Notes: generated by a model not told the origin, from the sequence alone. 11,093 bases of DNA from Desulfobulbaceae bacterium (GCA_024643445.1 JAHEMX010000036.1:1-11093); one strand, 5' to 3'; positions 1-6,502 are shown, numbered from the stretch's first letter. A program made the numbers and translations.

Positions 1-1
1 T

Positions 2-259
2 GTCGAAGAGTGTCTTCGTGCCAAAACCGAAGATAATATCGGCTCTATCGTTCTCGGCTGCGGCGGCATGGCAGACCTGACGAGTCATATTCAAAAAGAG
101 GTGGGATTGCCCATTGTCGAGGGAGTTACGGCTGCCGTGAAACTGGCCGAATCCCTGGTAAGTCTTGGATTGGGAACAAGTAAATACGGAGATCTGGCGT
201 TGCCCCGTCCTAAACTCTTCACCGGGCAATTTGCACATTTGTCTCATCTCGACGGCTAA
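2..259 (+). CDS. Asp/Glu (hydantoin) racemase family protein, C-terminal part
   Basis: This is the last 85 codons of a gene that begins left of the window; the frame is open from base 2 to a TAA stop at 257-259. The segment IVLGCGGMADL (about window residues 16-26) carries the second catalytic cysteine of the Asp/Glu/hydantoin racemase superfamily. These enzymes invert or isomerise a substrate with a two-cysteine acid/base mechanism and no cofactor. The following LPIVEGVTAAVKLAESL helix and the ending LGLGTSKYGDLALP resemble hydantoin racemases (HyuE type). Full members are about 235-250 residues, so roughly two thirds is missing, including the first catalytic cysteine. The superfamily also holds aspartate and glutamate racemases, maleate isomerase and arylmalonate decarboxylase, so the substrate is open. 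Family assignment is firm; the hydantoin label is tentative. The stop overlaps the stop of the opposing reductase gene by 4 nt. Confidence 0.85.
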   Translation, partial: VEECLRAKTEDNIGSIVLGCGGMADLTSHIQKEVGLPIVEGVTAAVKLAESLVSLGLGTSKYGDLALPRPKLFTGQFAHLSHLDG

Positions 260-906
260 CTCCTAGTTTTTTCGATTTTTTTCTCTCTCCCGGCCTGGAA
301 CTCTTCCAGGGTCGGTTTGTGTATCTCAAACTGACTGTCGGAGACGATATAGTTATCGGCGTGCAGGCGGGCAATGGGATGGTAAGCATCGCTATTGACG
401 TATAACGTTGCCGGATCGATACAATCATCGCGAACCAGCATATGTACAACACGTCCAATGATGATTGAACGTCCGACGTATTCGATAGTCTGTTCAAGTC
501 GACATTCCATCGCCACCGGTGCTTCGATGATGCGGCCGGGTTTCACTTTCATGCTCGGCGCGAGATGGAGACCCGTCTCTACAATTTCATCCACCTCCGG
601 GGAGAAATCAACGCTGCACTCAACCATGCCCTGCTCCAATGGCCGATCGACCATATGGACAACGAACTCGCCCGTATCCTTAATGTTTTTCGTCGTGTCT
701 TTCGGTCTCCCATCAGGGCGATTCTGAATACCGAGGATGATAACCGGAGGTTCGTCTCCAAATACATTGAAGAAACTGAACGGAGCGGCATTGGGAACGC
801 CATCCGTCGACAGGGTCGTAACCAGCGCAATTGGTCTTGGGGCTACGAAGGCACACAGCAGTTTATAACGTGCCTCCTTTTCCAGGATGTCAAAATCAAA
901 TTCCAT
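256..906 (-). CDS. Flavin reductase-like, FMN-binding split-barrel protein
   Basis: This 216-residue soluble protein belongs to the flavin reductase-like family (DIM6/NTAB type, FMN-binding split barrel). Family hallmarks are APRPIALVTT (residues 22-31), GVPNAAPFSFFN (36-47), the KDTTKNIKDTGEFVVH segment (69-84) that normally lies along the flavin phosphate, and a C-terminal HPIARLHADNY region (176-186) in place of the usual LxRLGGxxY. Relatives bind FMN and either reduce flavin with NAD(P)H for a partner monooxygenase or reduce small substrates themselves; no partner oxygenase is in view. I place the start at 906 because AAGGAG sits six bases upstream. A longer reading from 954 has no such site and adds 16 residues without family similarity. 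It lies 261 nt downstream of dctM on the same strand and may be the last gene of the TRAP transcript or have its own promoter. Specific function unknown. Confidence 0.85.
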   Translation of the reverse strand: MEFDFDILEKEARYKLLCAFVAPRPIALVTTLSTDGVPNAAPFSFFNVFGDEPPVIILGIQNRPDGRPKDTTKNIKDTGEFVVHMVDRPLEQGMVECSVDFSPEVDEIVETGLHLAPSMKVKPGRIIEAPVAMECRLEQTIEYVGRSIIIGRVVHMLVRDDCIDPATLYVNSDAYHPIARLHADNYIVSDSQFEIHKPTLEEFQAGREKKIEKTRS

Positions 907-945
907 TTCATTCTCCTTTCTGCAGGAATCAATACACCGCATCCC

Positions 946-964
946 ATCACTCATGTGAAGTGAT
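946..964. promoter_or_regulatory. Inverted repeat upstream of the flavin reductase gene
   Basis: ATCACT and AGTGAT (946-951 and 959-964) form a perfect 6-bp inverted repeat with a 7-nt spacer, centred about 50 nt upstream of the reductase start. It could be an operator or a leader hairpin. An AT-rich patch at 975-1017 just upstream could hold a promoter for this gene (TATAAG on the - strand at 1010-1015), but I see no matching -35 box. Confidence 0.3.
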
Positions 965-1052
965 CAGCGAAAGGTTCTTAAACAGGCTGCTATACATTTT
1001 TAGATATGCCTTATAACTGGTCGATTCCTTCGTCATTCAGGGGATCTGCGTG

Positions 1053-1103
1053 GTACCTCATCCCGGATGTTCCGGTACTTGGAGCCTGATGCGGCAGCAT
1101 CAG
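1053..1103. repeat. Paired inverted repeats in the dctM-reductase spacer
   Basis: The 907-1167 spacer has no gene. It holds a perfect 7-bp stem with a 4-nt loop (CTGATGC 1086-1092, GCATCAG 1097-1103). It also holds two mutually exclusive stems: GTACC/GGTAC (1053-1057 and 1074-1078) and CCGGA/TCCGG (1063-1067 and 1071-1075). No T-tract follows on either strand, so these are not textbook intrinsic terminators. They may be partial termination, mRNA processing or binding sites. Confidence 0.35.
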
Positions 1104-1167
1104 TGAACGTGAGCATTTGTTTGCCTGAGCAGGTTCTTGGCGGTGACATCGATTACCTTTTAAAATG

Positions 1168-2490
1168 CTAGAGACGGAAGAGGACCTTTGGCAGATAGGT
1201 AGCGGTCCACGGGATCAGCATGACCACGAACAGTGTCAGCAACTGCATGACAACAAAAGGAATCACGCCCCAATACATGTCCTTGTAGCTGAAATTATCG
1301 GGAGCGATACTTCTCAGGAAAAAGATGGACGGTGCCATCGGCGGCGTCAGATAGGATGTCTGCAGGGTGACACAGACCATAACGCCGAACCACACCGGAT
1401 CGATTCCTGCCTGCCGGATGAGGGGATCAAAGATTGGAATGGTCACCAGGACAACGGAAATCCAATCGAGAATGAATCCCAGCAGGAAGATGATGGCAAG
1501 AAACAATGCGATCATTCCGGTTGGCCCCAGGTCAAAGACACCCACCATCTGGTTGACCAGATCCTTGCCGCCGCCAACGACAAAGATACTTGAAAACAAG
1601 GTGCCTCCTGCGATGATGAGAATAACCATCGAGGTGATGAGGACCGTTTGCCGGAGGGCCTTAACAAAGATCTGTATGGAAAACTCCCGGTAGGCGACTG
1701 ACAGGAGAACCGACCCGAGAGCCCCAACGGCTGCGGCCTCGGTAGGCGAGGCTATGCCGGCAAAAATGCTGCCGAGAACGGCTATGATCAGGGCCGTGCA
1801 GGGAACCAGGGCGGTAAATGCCAGCCATAGTTTCTGGCTGAAGGGAATGGTTAATTCAGCTGTCGCTATGGGTGGGGCGACATCAGGATCAAGCCAGCAG
1901 CGGATGAGGATATAAATGATAAAAAAAGCAACCATCGCTGCGCCTGGAATCATGATTCCTGCAAAAAGGTCGCCCACGGACATCTCTGCAATGGATGCGT
2001 ATATGACAACCACAATGGAGGGTGGAATGATAGTTCCCAGGGCCCCGCCGGAACAGATGGTGCCCGATATGAGGTCTTTACCGTAGCCGGCCGAGACCAT
2101 CGCCGGAATGGCCATGAGGCCGACAACGATTTCAACGGCACCAATGACACCCGATGTTGCGGCAAAGATCGCACACATGATTATCGAAGTCACGGCTAGG
2201 CCGCCGGGCAATCGTCCAAGCCATACGCGTGTGGCAACGAACAGGCGTTTGGCGATCCCGGAACTCTGCAAAATGGCCCCCATGAACACAAAAAGGGGAA
2301 TGGCGGCCAGAATGAGATTTGAACTGATATCTAAAATCCGACCGTAAAGCTGGGCACCCAGAGCGGCCCCGAACATTTCGTAGCCGAAGACCAGTGAAAT
2401 GGAGAAAAGGCTGAATGCTACGGGAAAGCCCATGAAAACCATGAAGAAGAGGGCGGGAAACATCCAGACGACAACCGCGAGATCAAACAT
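1168..2490 (-). CDS. dctM: TRAP transporter large permease (DctM family)
   Basis: This 440-residue, very hydrophobic protein is the large membrane subunit of a tripartite ATP-independent periplasmic (TRAP) transporter. It carries the sodium-coupled transport pathway in the inner membrane. Diagnostic motifs are GFPVAF (21-26), the hairpin-type segment SGGALGTIIPPSIVVVIYA (147-165), GIASPTEAAAVGA (245-257) and the mirrored second repeat LQTSYLTPPMAPSIFFLR (376-393). These fit the usual 11-13 spanning segments, and the length is normal for the family. The start follows the dctQ stop by only two bases, with GGAG seven bases upstream inside the end of dctQ, so the two are translationally coupled. 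Sequence style is close to the 2-oxoacid/carboxylate branch of DctM proteins, but subunit M does not set specificity. The stop is TAG. Confidence 0.95.
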   Translation of the reverse strand: MFDLAVVVWMFPALFFMVFMGFPVAFSLFSISLVFGYEMFGAALGAQLYGRILDISSNLILAAIPLFVFMGAILQSSGIAKRLFVATRVWLGRLPGGLAVTSIIMCAIFAATSGVIGAVEIVVGLMAIPAMVSAGYGKDLISGTICSGGALGTIIPPSIVVVIYASIAEMSVGDLFAGIMIPGAAMVAFFIIYILIRCWLDPDVAPPIATAELTIPFSQKLWLAFTALVPCTALIIAVLGSIFAGIASPTEAAAVGALGSVLLSVAYREFSIQIFVKALRQTVLITSMVILIIAGGTLFSSIFVVGGGKDLVNQMVGVFDLGPTGMIALFLAIIFLLGFILDWISVVLVTIPIFDPLIRQAGIDPVWFGVMVCVTLQTSYLTPPMAPSIFFLRSIAPDNFSYKDMYWGVIPFVVMQLLTLFVVMLIPWTATYLPKVLFRL

Positions 2491-2492
2491 GC

Positions 2493-3047
2493 TTAGGCTC
2501 CGTCAGGGTCACTGGCGATGAGCGCCAAGGTTGTTGGGTGAATGATGCCGATCAGATGGCGGATCGCCTGGGCACAGCTTTGCAGAAATAAAACGGAAAG
2601 ACCGATGGCAATCGCCGTGTAGTAGGGCCAGATGATTGGCGCCCAGGGACTGACCCGCTCCACCTGGCCGGTGACGAAAGCCTCATAAGCATCACCCACG
2701 GCGGCGTCACAAATGATGTACATTACCGGCAGGAAGAGAAGGACATAAAAGACTAAATTAAAAATATGCTGAACGCGCAATGGCATCCGTGCGGATAGAA
2801 AATCGATGCGGATGTGCTGGTTCTGCAGCAGGGCAAACCCCGCAGCACCAAGGAAAATAGTGCCGTTGATCATATATGACAAATCAAAGGCCCAGAGCGT
2901 GGGGGAATCGAATATTCGTCGGGCAACGACCTCGTAGAGCATCGCACCTACGAGGGCAACGACCATCACCATGGTGAGATTCGCCAATACCTTGGACAAG
3001 CGGTCCACCAGGGCCAGCAGTCTGTCCAAACCTGGATGAATTTTCAT
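2493..3047 (-). CDS. dctQ: TRAP transporter small permease (DctQ family)
   Basis: This 184-residue protein is the small membrane subunit of the TRAP system. It partners with DctM and helps dock the loaded binding protein. It shows the expected four spanning segments (roughly residues 22-42, 55-74, 93-113 and 138-160). It also has the family motifs YEVVARRIF (38-46) after the first helix and QNQHIRIDF (75-83) after the second. The start lacks a strong ribosome binding site; GGAATGG lies about ten bases upstream, so translation is probably modest. It begins 79 nt after the end of dctP, and that gap carries a strong stem-loop. DctQ subunits are usually poorly conserved, so identification rests on size, topology, these motifs and position between dctP and dctM. 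Confidence 0.92.
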   Translation of the reverse strand: MKIHPGLDRLLALVDRLSKVLANLTMVMVVALVGAMLYEVVARRIFDSPTLWAFDLSYMINGTIFLGAAGFALLQNQHIRIDFLSARMPLRVQHIFNLVFYVLLFLPVMYIICDAAVGDAYEAFVTGQVERVSPWAPIIWPYYTAIAIGLSVLFLQSCAQAIRHLIGIIHPTTLALIASDPDGA

Positions 3048-3072
3048 ATGCAGCCCATTCCGGTCAAGTAGT

Positions 3073-3099
3073 AGCGGGATCCTCCATCAGGACCCCGCT
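3073..3099 (-). ncRNA. Intercistronic stem-loop between dctP and dctQ
   Basis: Read on the - strand the arms are AGCGGGGTCCT and AGGATCCCGCT around a GATGG loop. In RNA this is an uninterrupted 11-bp stem with one G-U pair. On the + strand the same position is an A-C mismatch, so the structure suits the operon transcript. No T-tract follows. It probably protects the dctP 3' end or limits read-through into the permease genes. Confidence 0.6.
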
Positions 3100-3126
3100 G
3101 TGATTCAAGCAGAGATTCGTCTCTCG

Positions 3127-4209
3127 CTATTTGTCTCCAAGCCGGTAATCACCGTATTTGACCCACTTGTCCAGGAAACCGTAGTAAGAAGTCGAAACCT
3201 TCTCCATCCAGGGATTCCCCTTTTTCGTCTGCTCAGCTGCTTTTGTCTCCGACCATTTGCGGGAAATCACGCGAACCTTGGCGATCAATTCGGGCGAGAG
3301 GGTGACAAACTCGTTGTTGCCCTTCTGCAGTTCCGCCATCGCATCAAGATCTGCCATTCCGGTTTTCAGGAAACCGGTGAGGGTGGCCATGCGGCCGGCC
3401 ATTGTCAGTTTCGCCTTGAGGTCATCGGAAAGGCCATCCCAGACGTCCTTTTTCCACAAAGCTTCATAGGCGAAACTTGGTGAATGAATACCCGGGATAA
3501 TGATATATTTAGCGATGTTCTGGTAACCCAGTTTGATATTGGTACTGGGAGTCGCAAACTCGGTCGCGTCGATAATTCCACGTTCGAGTGAGGGATAGAT
3601 TTCAGTTATCTGCAGAACCGTCGGTGAAGCTCCGAGTTCGGTAAGCAGGTCAGCCCAAGCCCCGGCAGTGCGGACTTTCAATCCTTTCAGGTCTTCCTCG
3701 GTGCGTACTGCTTTATTGGAATTCAGGAAGATCTCAGTCGGACCGATACCGCTGATAACCGGATGAAGATTCATGGTTGCATGCCGCTGCTCAACCCAGA
3801 GCTGTTCACCGCCGCCTTCATAGATCCAGTGAAACATAGCTTCGGCGGAGAGGCCTCCGGGCATGCCGGTAAACAAGGCATTTACCGGATCGGTGTTTAC
3901 CAGAAACGCCGGGTAAAAAAAGGCGATATCAGCGATACCATCCTGGACTGCCTTCGGGCCCTCGAAGGCATTGGCCAGAACACCGACCCCGTATCCTTTG
4001 ATTTCCACCTCGCCGTTGGTCAACTGATGGACATAGTCGATAAATACGCTGACGAAATCCCTGTAGGTGCCGCTGTTCTCGGTTACAAAGGTCGTCAGTT
4101 TCCATTTATATTTCGCCTCTGCATGAACCGGTGTAACCCACGCAGATAAAGCAATCGTCCCAACCACGAGTGCCGTCAGCAGCCCCCTCGTTTTTCTGTG
4201 TTGATTCAT
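3127..4209 (-). CDS. dctP: TRAP transporter periplasmic solute-binding protein (DctP family)
   Basis: This 360-residue protein is the periplasmic receptor of the TRAP system. A Sec signal peptide covers residues 1-30 (basic MNQHRKTR, hydrophobic core, VHA cleavage site before EAKYKW). The DctP fold is shown by LKGLKVRTAG (174-183), whose Arg180 corresponds to the arginine that binds the substrate carboxylate in this family. It is also shown by the LERGIIDATEF segment (208-218), the usual hinge/pocket region. The stretch around residues 180-240, with IYPSLERG and AKYIIIPG, resembles 2-oxoacid-binding relatives such as TakP, suggesting a carboxylate ligand; this is inference from motif style. 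The start is secure: GAGGAGG lies five bases upstream. It is the first gene of the dctPQM operon and diverges from the GntR gene. Confidence 0.93.
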   Translation of the reverse strand: MNQHRKTRGLLTALVVGTIALSAWVTPVHAEAKYKWKLTTFVTENSGTYRDFVSVFIDYVHQLTNGEVEIKGYGVGVLANAFEGPKAVQDGIADIAFFYPAFLVNTDPVNALFTGMPGGLSAEAMFHWIYEGGGEQLWVEQRHATMNLHPVISGIGPTEIFLNSNKAVRTEEDLKGLKVRTAGAWADLLTELGASPTVLQITEIYPSLERGIIDATEFATPSTNIKLGYQNIAKYIIIPGIHSPSFAYEALWKKDVWDGLSDDLKAKLTMAGRMATLTGFLKTGMADLDAMAELQKGNNEFVTLSPELIAKVRVISRKWSETKAAEQTKKGNPWMEKVSTSYYGFLDKWVKYGDYRLGDK

Positions 4210-4390
4210 GGAACCCTCCTCGGATCAATTGTTGTTATTATAATGCCTTTTCCCTGGGCTCTCAGGTGCAAATGCGAACATCAATCCCGGAATTTTTACC
4301 TCCGAGCAGGCTTGAGACCATTGCATTGATCGAGCCCGTTTACGCAACCGATCGAACCTTCACGGTTGCACACAGTATTACAATTGATTA

Positions 4391-4444
4391 TTGTCTACTG
4401 TAAATGATATTTTAGTATACTTGATCGATAAATATTGTACACAT
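4391..4444. promoter_or_regulatory. Three phased operator-like boxes between dctP and gntR
   Basis: Three ten-base boxes lie exactly 22 bp apart: TTGTCTACTG (4391-4400), TAGTATACTT (4413-4422, containing the perfect palindrome AGTATACT) and TTGTACACAT (4435-4444). All fit GTnnAC at the same position and match TTGTnnACAA at 6, 5 and 7 of 8 fixed positions. A spacing of about two helical turns puts them on one DNA face, as expected for cooperative binding of dimers. FadR/FCD-type GntR regulators often bind such short TTGTnnACAA-like palindromes, so autoregulation plus control of dctPQM is likely. Confidence 0.5.
4414..4441 (-). promoter_or_regulatory. Candidate sigma70 promoter for dctPQM
   Basis: On the - strand TGTACA (4436-4441, 4/6 match to TTGACA) and TATACT (4414-4419, 5/6 match to TATAAT) are 16 bp apart. 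The -10 lies inside operator-like box 2 and the -35 inside box 3, so a bound regulator would block polymerase. Transcription would start about 200 nt upstream of dctP. A second weaker option is TTTACA (4399-4404) with TAATAC (4375-4380). Confidence 0.4.
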
Positions 4445-4450
4445 TAAAAT
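4421..4450 (+). promoter_or_regulatory. Candidate sigma70 promoter toward gntR
   Basis: TTGATC (4421-4426, 4/6) and TAAAAT (4445-4450, 5/6) are separated by 18 bp. It faces, and is almost superimposed on, the dctP promoter candidate, and box 3 sits in its spacer. It is about 195 nt from the gntR start. A terminator-like hairpin at the predicted transcription start is hard to reconcile with it, so another start nearer the gene is possible. Confidence 0.3.
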
Positions 4451-4456
4451 CAAACC

Positions 4457-4483
4457 AGGGTGATCCGGCACCCTTTTATTTTT
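4457..4483 (+). terminator. Terminator-like hairpin in the gntR upstream region
   Basis: AGGGTG (4457-4462) and CACCCT (4469-4474) form a 6-bp stem with loop ATCCGG, followed by TTTTATTTTT (4474-4483). This is the pattern of an intrinsic terminator on the + strand. No gene ends here. It may stop stray transcription leaving the divergent promoter region, or act as an attenuator in a longer leader. Confidence 0.4.
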
Positions 4484-4555
4484 CAATGAGCTGCGCTAAG
4501 ATGGCCTTGAGTGCCTGGAAACCTCATAGGCATTGATATGGGAAACACCAGCGGT

Positions 4556-4583
4556 CAGTGCTGAAGAGAGCAATTCTTCACTG
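4556..4583 (+). other. Imperfect hairpin in the gntR leader
   Basis: CAGTG plus GAAGA on the left (4556-4567) can pair with TCTTCACTG (4575-4583), giving about nine pairs with a small bulge. It lies about 60 nt upstream of the gntR start. Nothing else in 4484-4644 is convincing: the AT-rich stretch before the gene lacks a clear promoter. Confidence 0.25.
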
Positions 4584-4644
4584 TCTCATGAAGATACAAA
4601 AAAATATATCCGCATAACGAAATAAACGCTCAGGTAATACTTAT

Positions 4645-5361
4645 ATGACCACAAGCCACGTTGAGGAAAAGAAATCACGTGTTGAAGTTGCCTACCTCTC
4701 TCTACGTTATGCTATTATCGAGCAGGCCCTGGAGCCCGGGACCAAACTGCCCGAAGATGCGATCGGCTCCGTCTTTGAGATGAGCCGGACCCTTGCTCGC
4801 GAGGTTCTGACAAAACTTCAGTACGACGGCTTGGTCGAGGTCAAGAGAAAACGCAGCGCAACCGTTGCCCGTCCGAGTCTGACCGAGGCCCAGGAGGTGT
4901 TCGGCGTGCGGAAGTGTCTCGAGCGGGCGGTCGTTCGTCAGATCTGCGAGCGCTGGAGTAAAGTGATGGAGGAAGAGCTGGAGAAACACATAAGGGCTGA
5001 GGATGATGCTATCAAAGCGGACAATAATGCCTTATCGATTCGTCTTGCCGGTGAATTTCATATCCGCTTGGCGGAACTTTCCGGGAATAGCCTGCTCAAG
5101 AAATACGTCGATGAAGTCGTGAGCCGCTGTTCGTTGATTCTCGCACTATATGCCCGCCCGCACTCATCACAATGTGCGGTAACGGAACACCGGGAACTGA
5201 TCAAGGCTTTCTCGGCCAAAGATGTTCCACGGGCGCTCGAGCTGATGAATGAGCACCTGGGGGCGGTGGAACAGCGGGCGATGATTCCGGGAACCGCGAC
5301 GAAGAAACTGGATTTGTGCGATGTTATCCAGAAATACGCCGGGCAGATCGACCATGCGTAA
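4645..5361 (+). CDS. GntR family transcriptional regulator with FCD ligand domain
   Basis: This 238-residue protein has an N-terminal winged helix-turn-helix (about residues 12-76). The signature is LEPGTKLPEDAIGSVFEMSRTLAREVLTKLQYDGLVEV, except that the usual S-R-TPVREAL core reads SRTLAREVL. The all-helical FCD effector domain follows (about 82-212). Histidines expected to bind a metal near the ligand are visible: FH at 139, EH at 182 and NEH at 204. The aspartate usually four residues before the first histidine is Ala135 here, with Glu137 nearby. FCD regulators are dimers that usually bind an organic acid or amino acid and then leave DNA. The ATG has only a weak AGGT nine bases upstream, suggesting low expression. 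It diverges from dctPQM and converges with the liv operon, so it likely controls the first and perhaps both. Confidence 0.92.
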   Translation: MTTSHVEEKKSRVEVAYLSLRYAIIEQALEPGTKLPEDAIGSVFEMSRTLAREVLTKLQYDGLVEVKRKRSATVARPSLTEAQEVFGVRKCLERAVVRQICERWSKVMEEELEKHIRAEDDAIKADNNALSIRLAGEFHIRLAELSGNSLLKKYVDEVVSRCSLILALYARPHSSQCAVTEHRELIKAFSAKDVPRALELMNEHLGAVEQRAMIPGTATKKLDLCDVIQKYAGQIDHA

Positions 5362-5395
5362 CCAGCCGGGATATTTCACGAGTTGAGACAGCCTG

Positions 5396-5490
5396 CCAGT
5401 CAATCAGACTGGTGACTCACCAGGCGCTCACAGGTTAAATGCAAAAGCGGTGCGGGAGAGTGGGCTGTGACGACTCACCTCGGGTGAGTC
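5396..5490. repeat. Palindrome cluster downstream of gntR
   Basis: The region 5362-5777, between the convergent gntR and livF genes, has no supported gene. It contains CCAGTC/GACTGG (5396-5401 and 5407-5412, 5-nt loop). Overlapping this is the perfect odd palindrome CTGGTGACTCACCAG (5409-5423). A strong 8-bp hairpin follows at 5472-5490 (GACTCACC, loop TCG, GGTGAGTC). The octamer GACTCACC occurs in both the palindrome (5414-5421) and the hairpin (5472-5479). None has a T-tract, but the structures could end or stabilise the gntR message. Confidence 0.4.
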
Positions 5491-5565
5491 TTGCCGGAAA
5501 CTGAAGCACTGTTGGTTAGAGGATAAACTGCACCTGCCATAAACCCTGAAATTACCGCAATAATT

Positions 5566-5604
5566 CATTTTATTTTAGACGTGCCACGGTGATTGAATAA
5601 AATG
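5566..5604. terminator. AT-rich inverted repeat between gntR and livF
   Basis: CATTTTATT (5566-5574) and AATAAAATG (5596-5604) form a perfect 9-bp AT-rich stem around a 21-nt loop. The loop contains a small CGTG-C-CACG palindrome (5580-5588). The position between two converging genes suits a bidirectional terminator, but the long loop and weak stem make this uncertain. I see nothing else to annotate in 5605-5777. Confidence 0.3.
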
Positions 5605-5777
5605 GTTTTGAAATATTCTGGCCAACCGGCATGGCTATCGGATGAAAGGGGTCAGCGCAGGCCGCGGATGGGTAGCATCACGGGGTACCGTCTTTCCTGC
5701 TTCTGTAATCCTGAGAGGTTCCTGAGATCGACGCTGCAGTCGCGGCGGTGTACAACCGGCAGGCGCGCGAAATCGTC

Positions 5778-6500
5778 CTACATGTCCCCGCCGAGGTAGG
5801 CGGCCTTGATCCTGTCGTCGTTGAGCAACTCTTTGGAAATACCACTGATCACCACATTGCCGGTGGTCATGGCATAGGCGCGATGGGAAATGCTGAGCGC
5901 CATCCGGGAATTCTGCTCAACCAGCACAACCGATACGCCCTCGTCCCGGTTGATCGCAACGATTGATCGGGCGATGTCCTGTACCAGTTTCGGAGCGATT
6001 CCCAGCGAGGGCTCGTCCAACAGCAAGAGGCGCGGTTTTGCCATCAGGGCACGGGCGATGACCAGCATCTGCTGCTCACCGCCGCTCAGGGTGCCGGCAG
6101 CCTGAGAAAAGCGTTCCCGTAGACGGGGAAAACGTTCGAGGACGCTATCCAGTGTTTTGGCAATAGCAGCTTTATCTTTCCGGGTGAAGGCCCCCATCAG
6201 CAGGTTGTCCTTGACCGACATGAAAGGAAAGACCCGCCGTCCCTCCGGGACCATGGCTATGCCCATCCGTACGATCTCGGAGGGTGAACGCCCGTCAAGG
6301 CGTTCACCAAGGAAATAGATGGAGCCGGCGGATATCCTCCTCAGCCCGGTAATGGCCCTCAGTATGGATGACTTTCCGGCGCCGTTGGCGCCTATCAGGG
6401 CAATGGTTTCGCCATCCATCAGGTTGATCGAAACTTTTTTCAGGGCATAGATATTGTCGTAATAGAGTTCAACGTCCTCAAATTTCAGCATCTCTTTCAT
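5778..6500 (-). CDS. livF: Branched-chain amino acid-type ABC transporter ATPase LivF
   Basis: This 240-residue cytoplasmic ATPase is one of two different ATP-binding subunits of a Liv/HAAT importer. All core motifs are present: Walker A GANGAGKSS (37-45), the LivF-typical VPEGRRVFP in the Q-loop region (84-92), signature TLSGGEQQM (137-145) and Walker B LLLLDEPSLG (158-167, catalytic Glu163). VEQN (194-197) sits where most ABC proteins have the switch histidine, which is usual for LivF. Length is normal (233-240). It starts two bases after the livG stop, with TTGGGA as a modest ribosome binding site. A start at codon 4 would leave no room for one. It is the last gene of the operon. Confidence 0.95.
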   Translation of the reverse strand: MKEMLKFEDVELYYDNIYALKKVSINLMDGETIALIGANGAGKSSILRAITGLRRISAGSIYFLGERLDGRSPSEIVRMGIAMVPEGRRVFPFMSVKDNLLMGAFTRKDKAAIAKTLDSVLERFPRLRERFSQAAGTLSGGEQQMLVIARALMAKPRLLLLDEPSLGIAPKLVQDIARSIVAINRDEGVSVVLVEQNSRMALSISHRAYAMTTGNVVISGISKELLNDDRIKAAYLGGDM

Positions 6501-6502
6501 CG

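Noticed and set aside
907..954. Upstream extension of the flavin reductase to an ATG at 954
   Set aside because: The good AAGGAG site fits the ATG at 906; the extra 16 residues show no family similarity and lack a ribosome binding site.
4170..4403. 77-codon open frame on the + strand across the dctP start region
   Set aside because: It covers the dctP signal-peptide codons and leader and encodes nothing recognisable.
5748..5755. TTGTACAC on the - strand, identical to part of operator-like box 3
   Set aside because: It lies just past the livF stop in a region with no promoter, so a chance 8-mer is the simpler explanation.
5593..5799. 68-codon open frame between gntR and livF on the + strand
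   Set aside because: TTG start, no ribosome binding site, no similarity, and it runs antisense into the end of livF.
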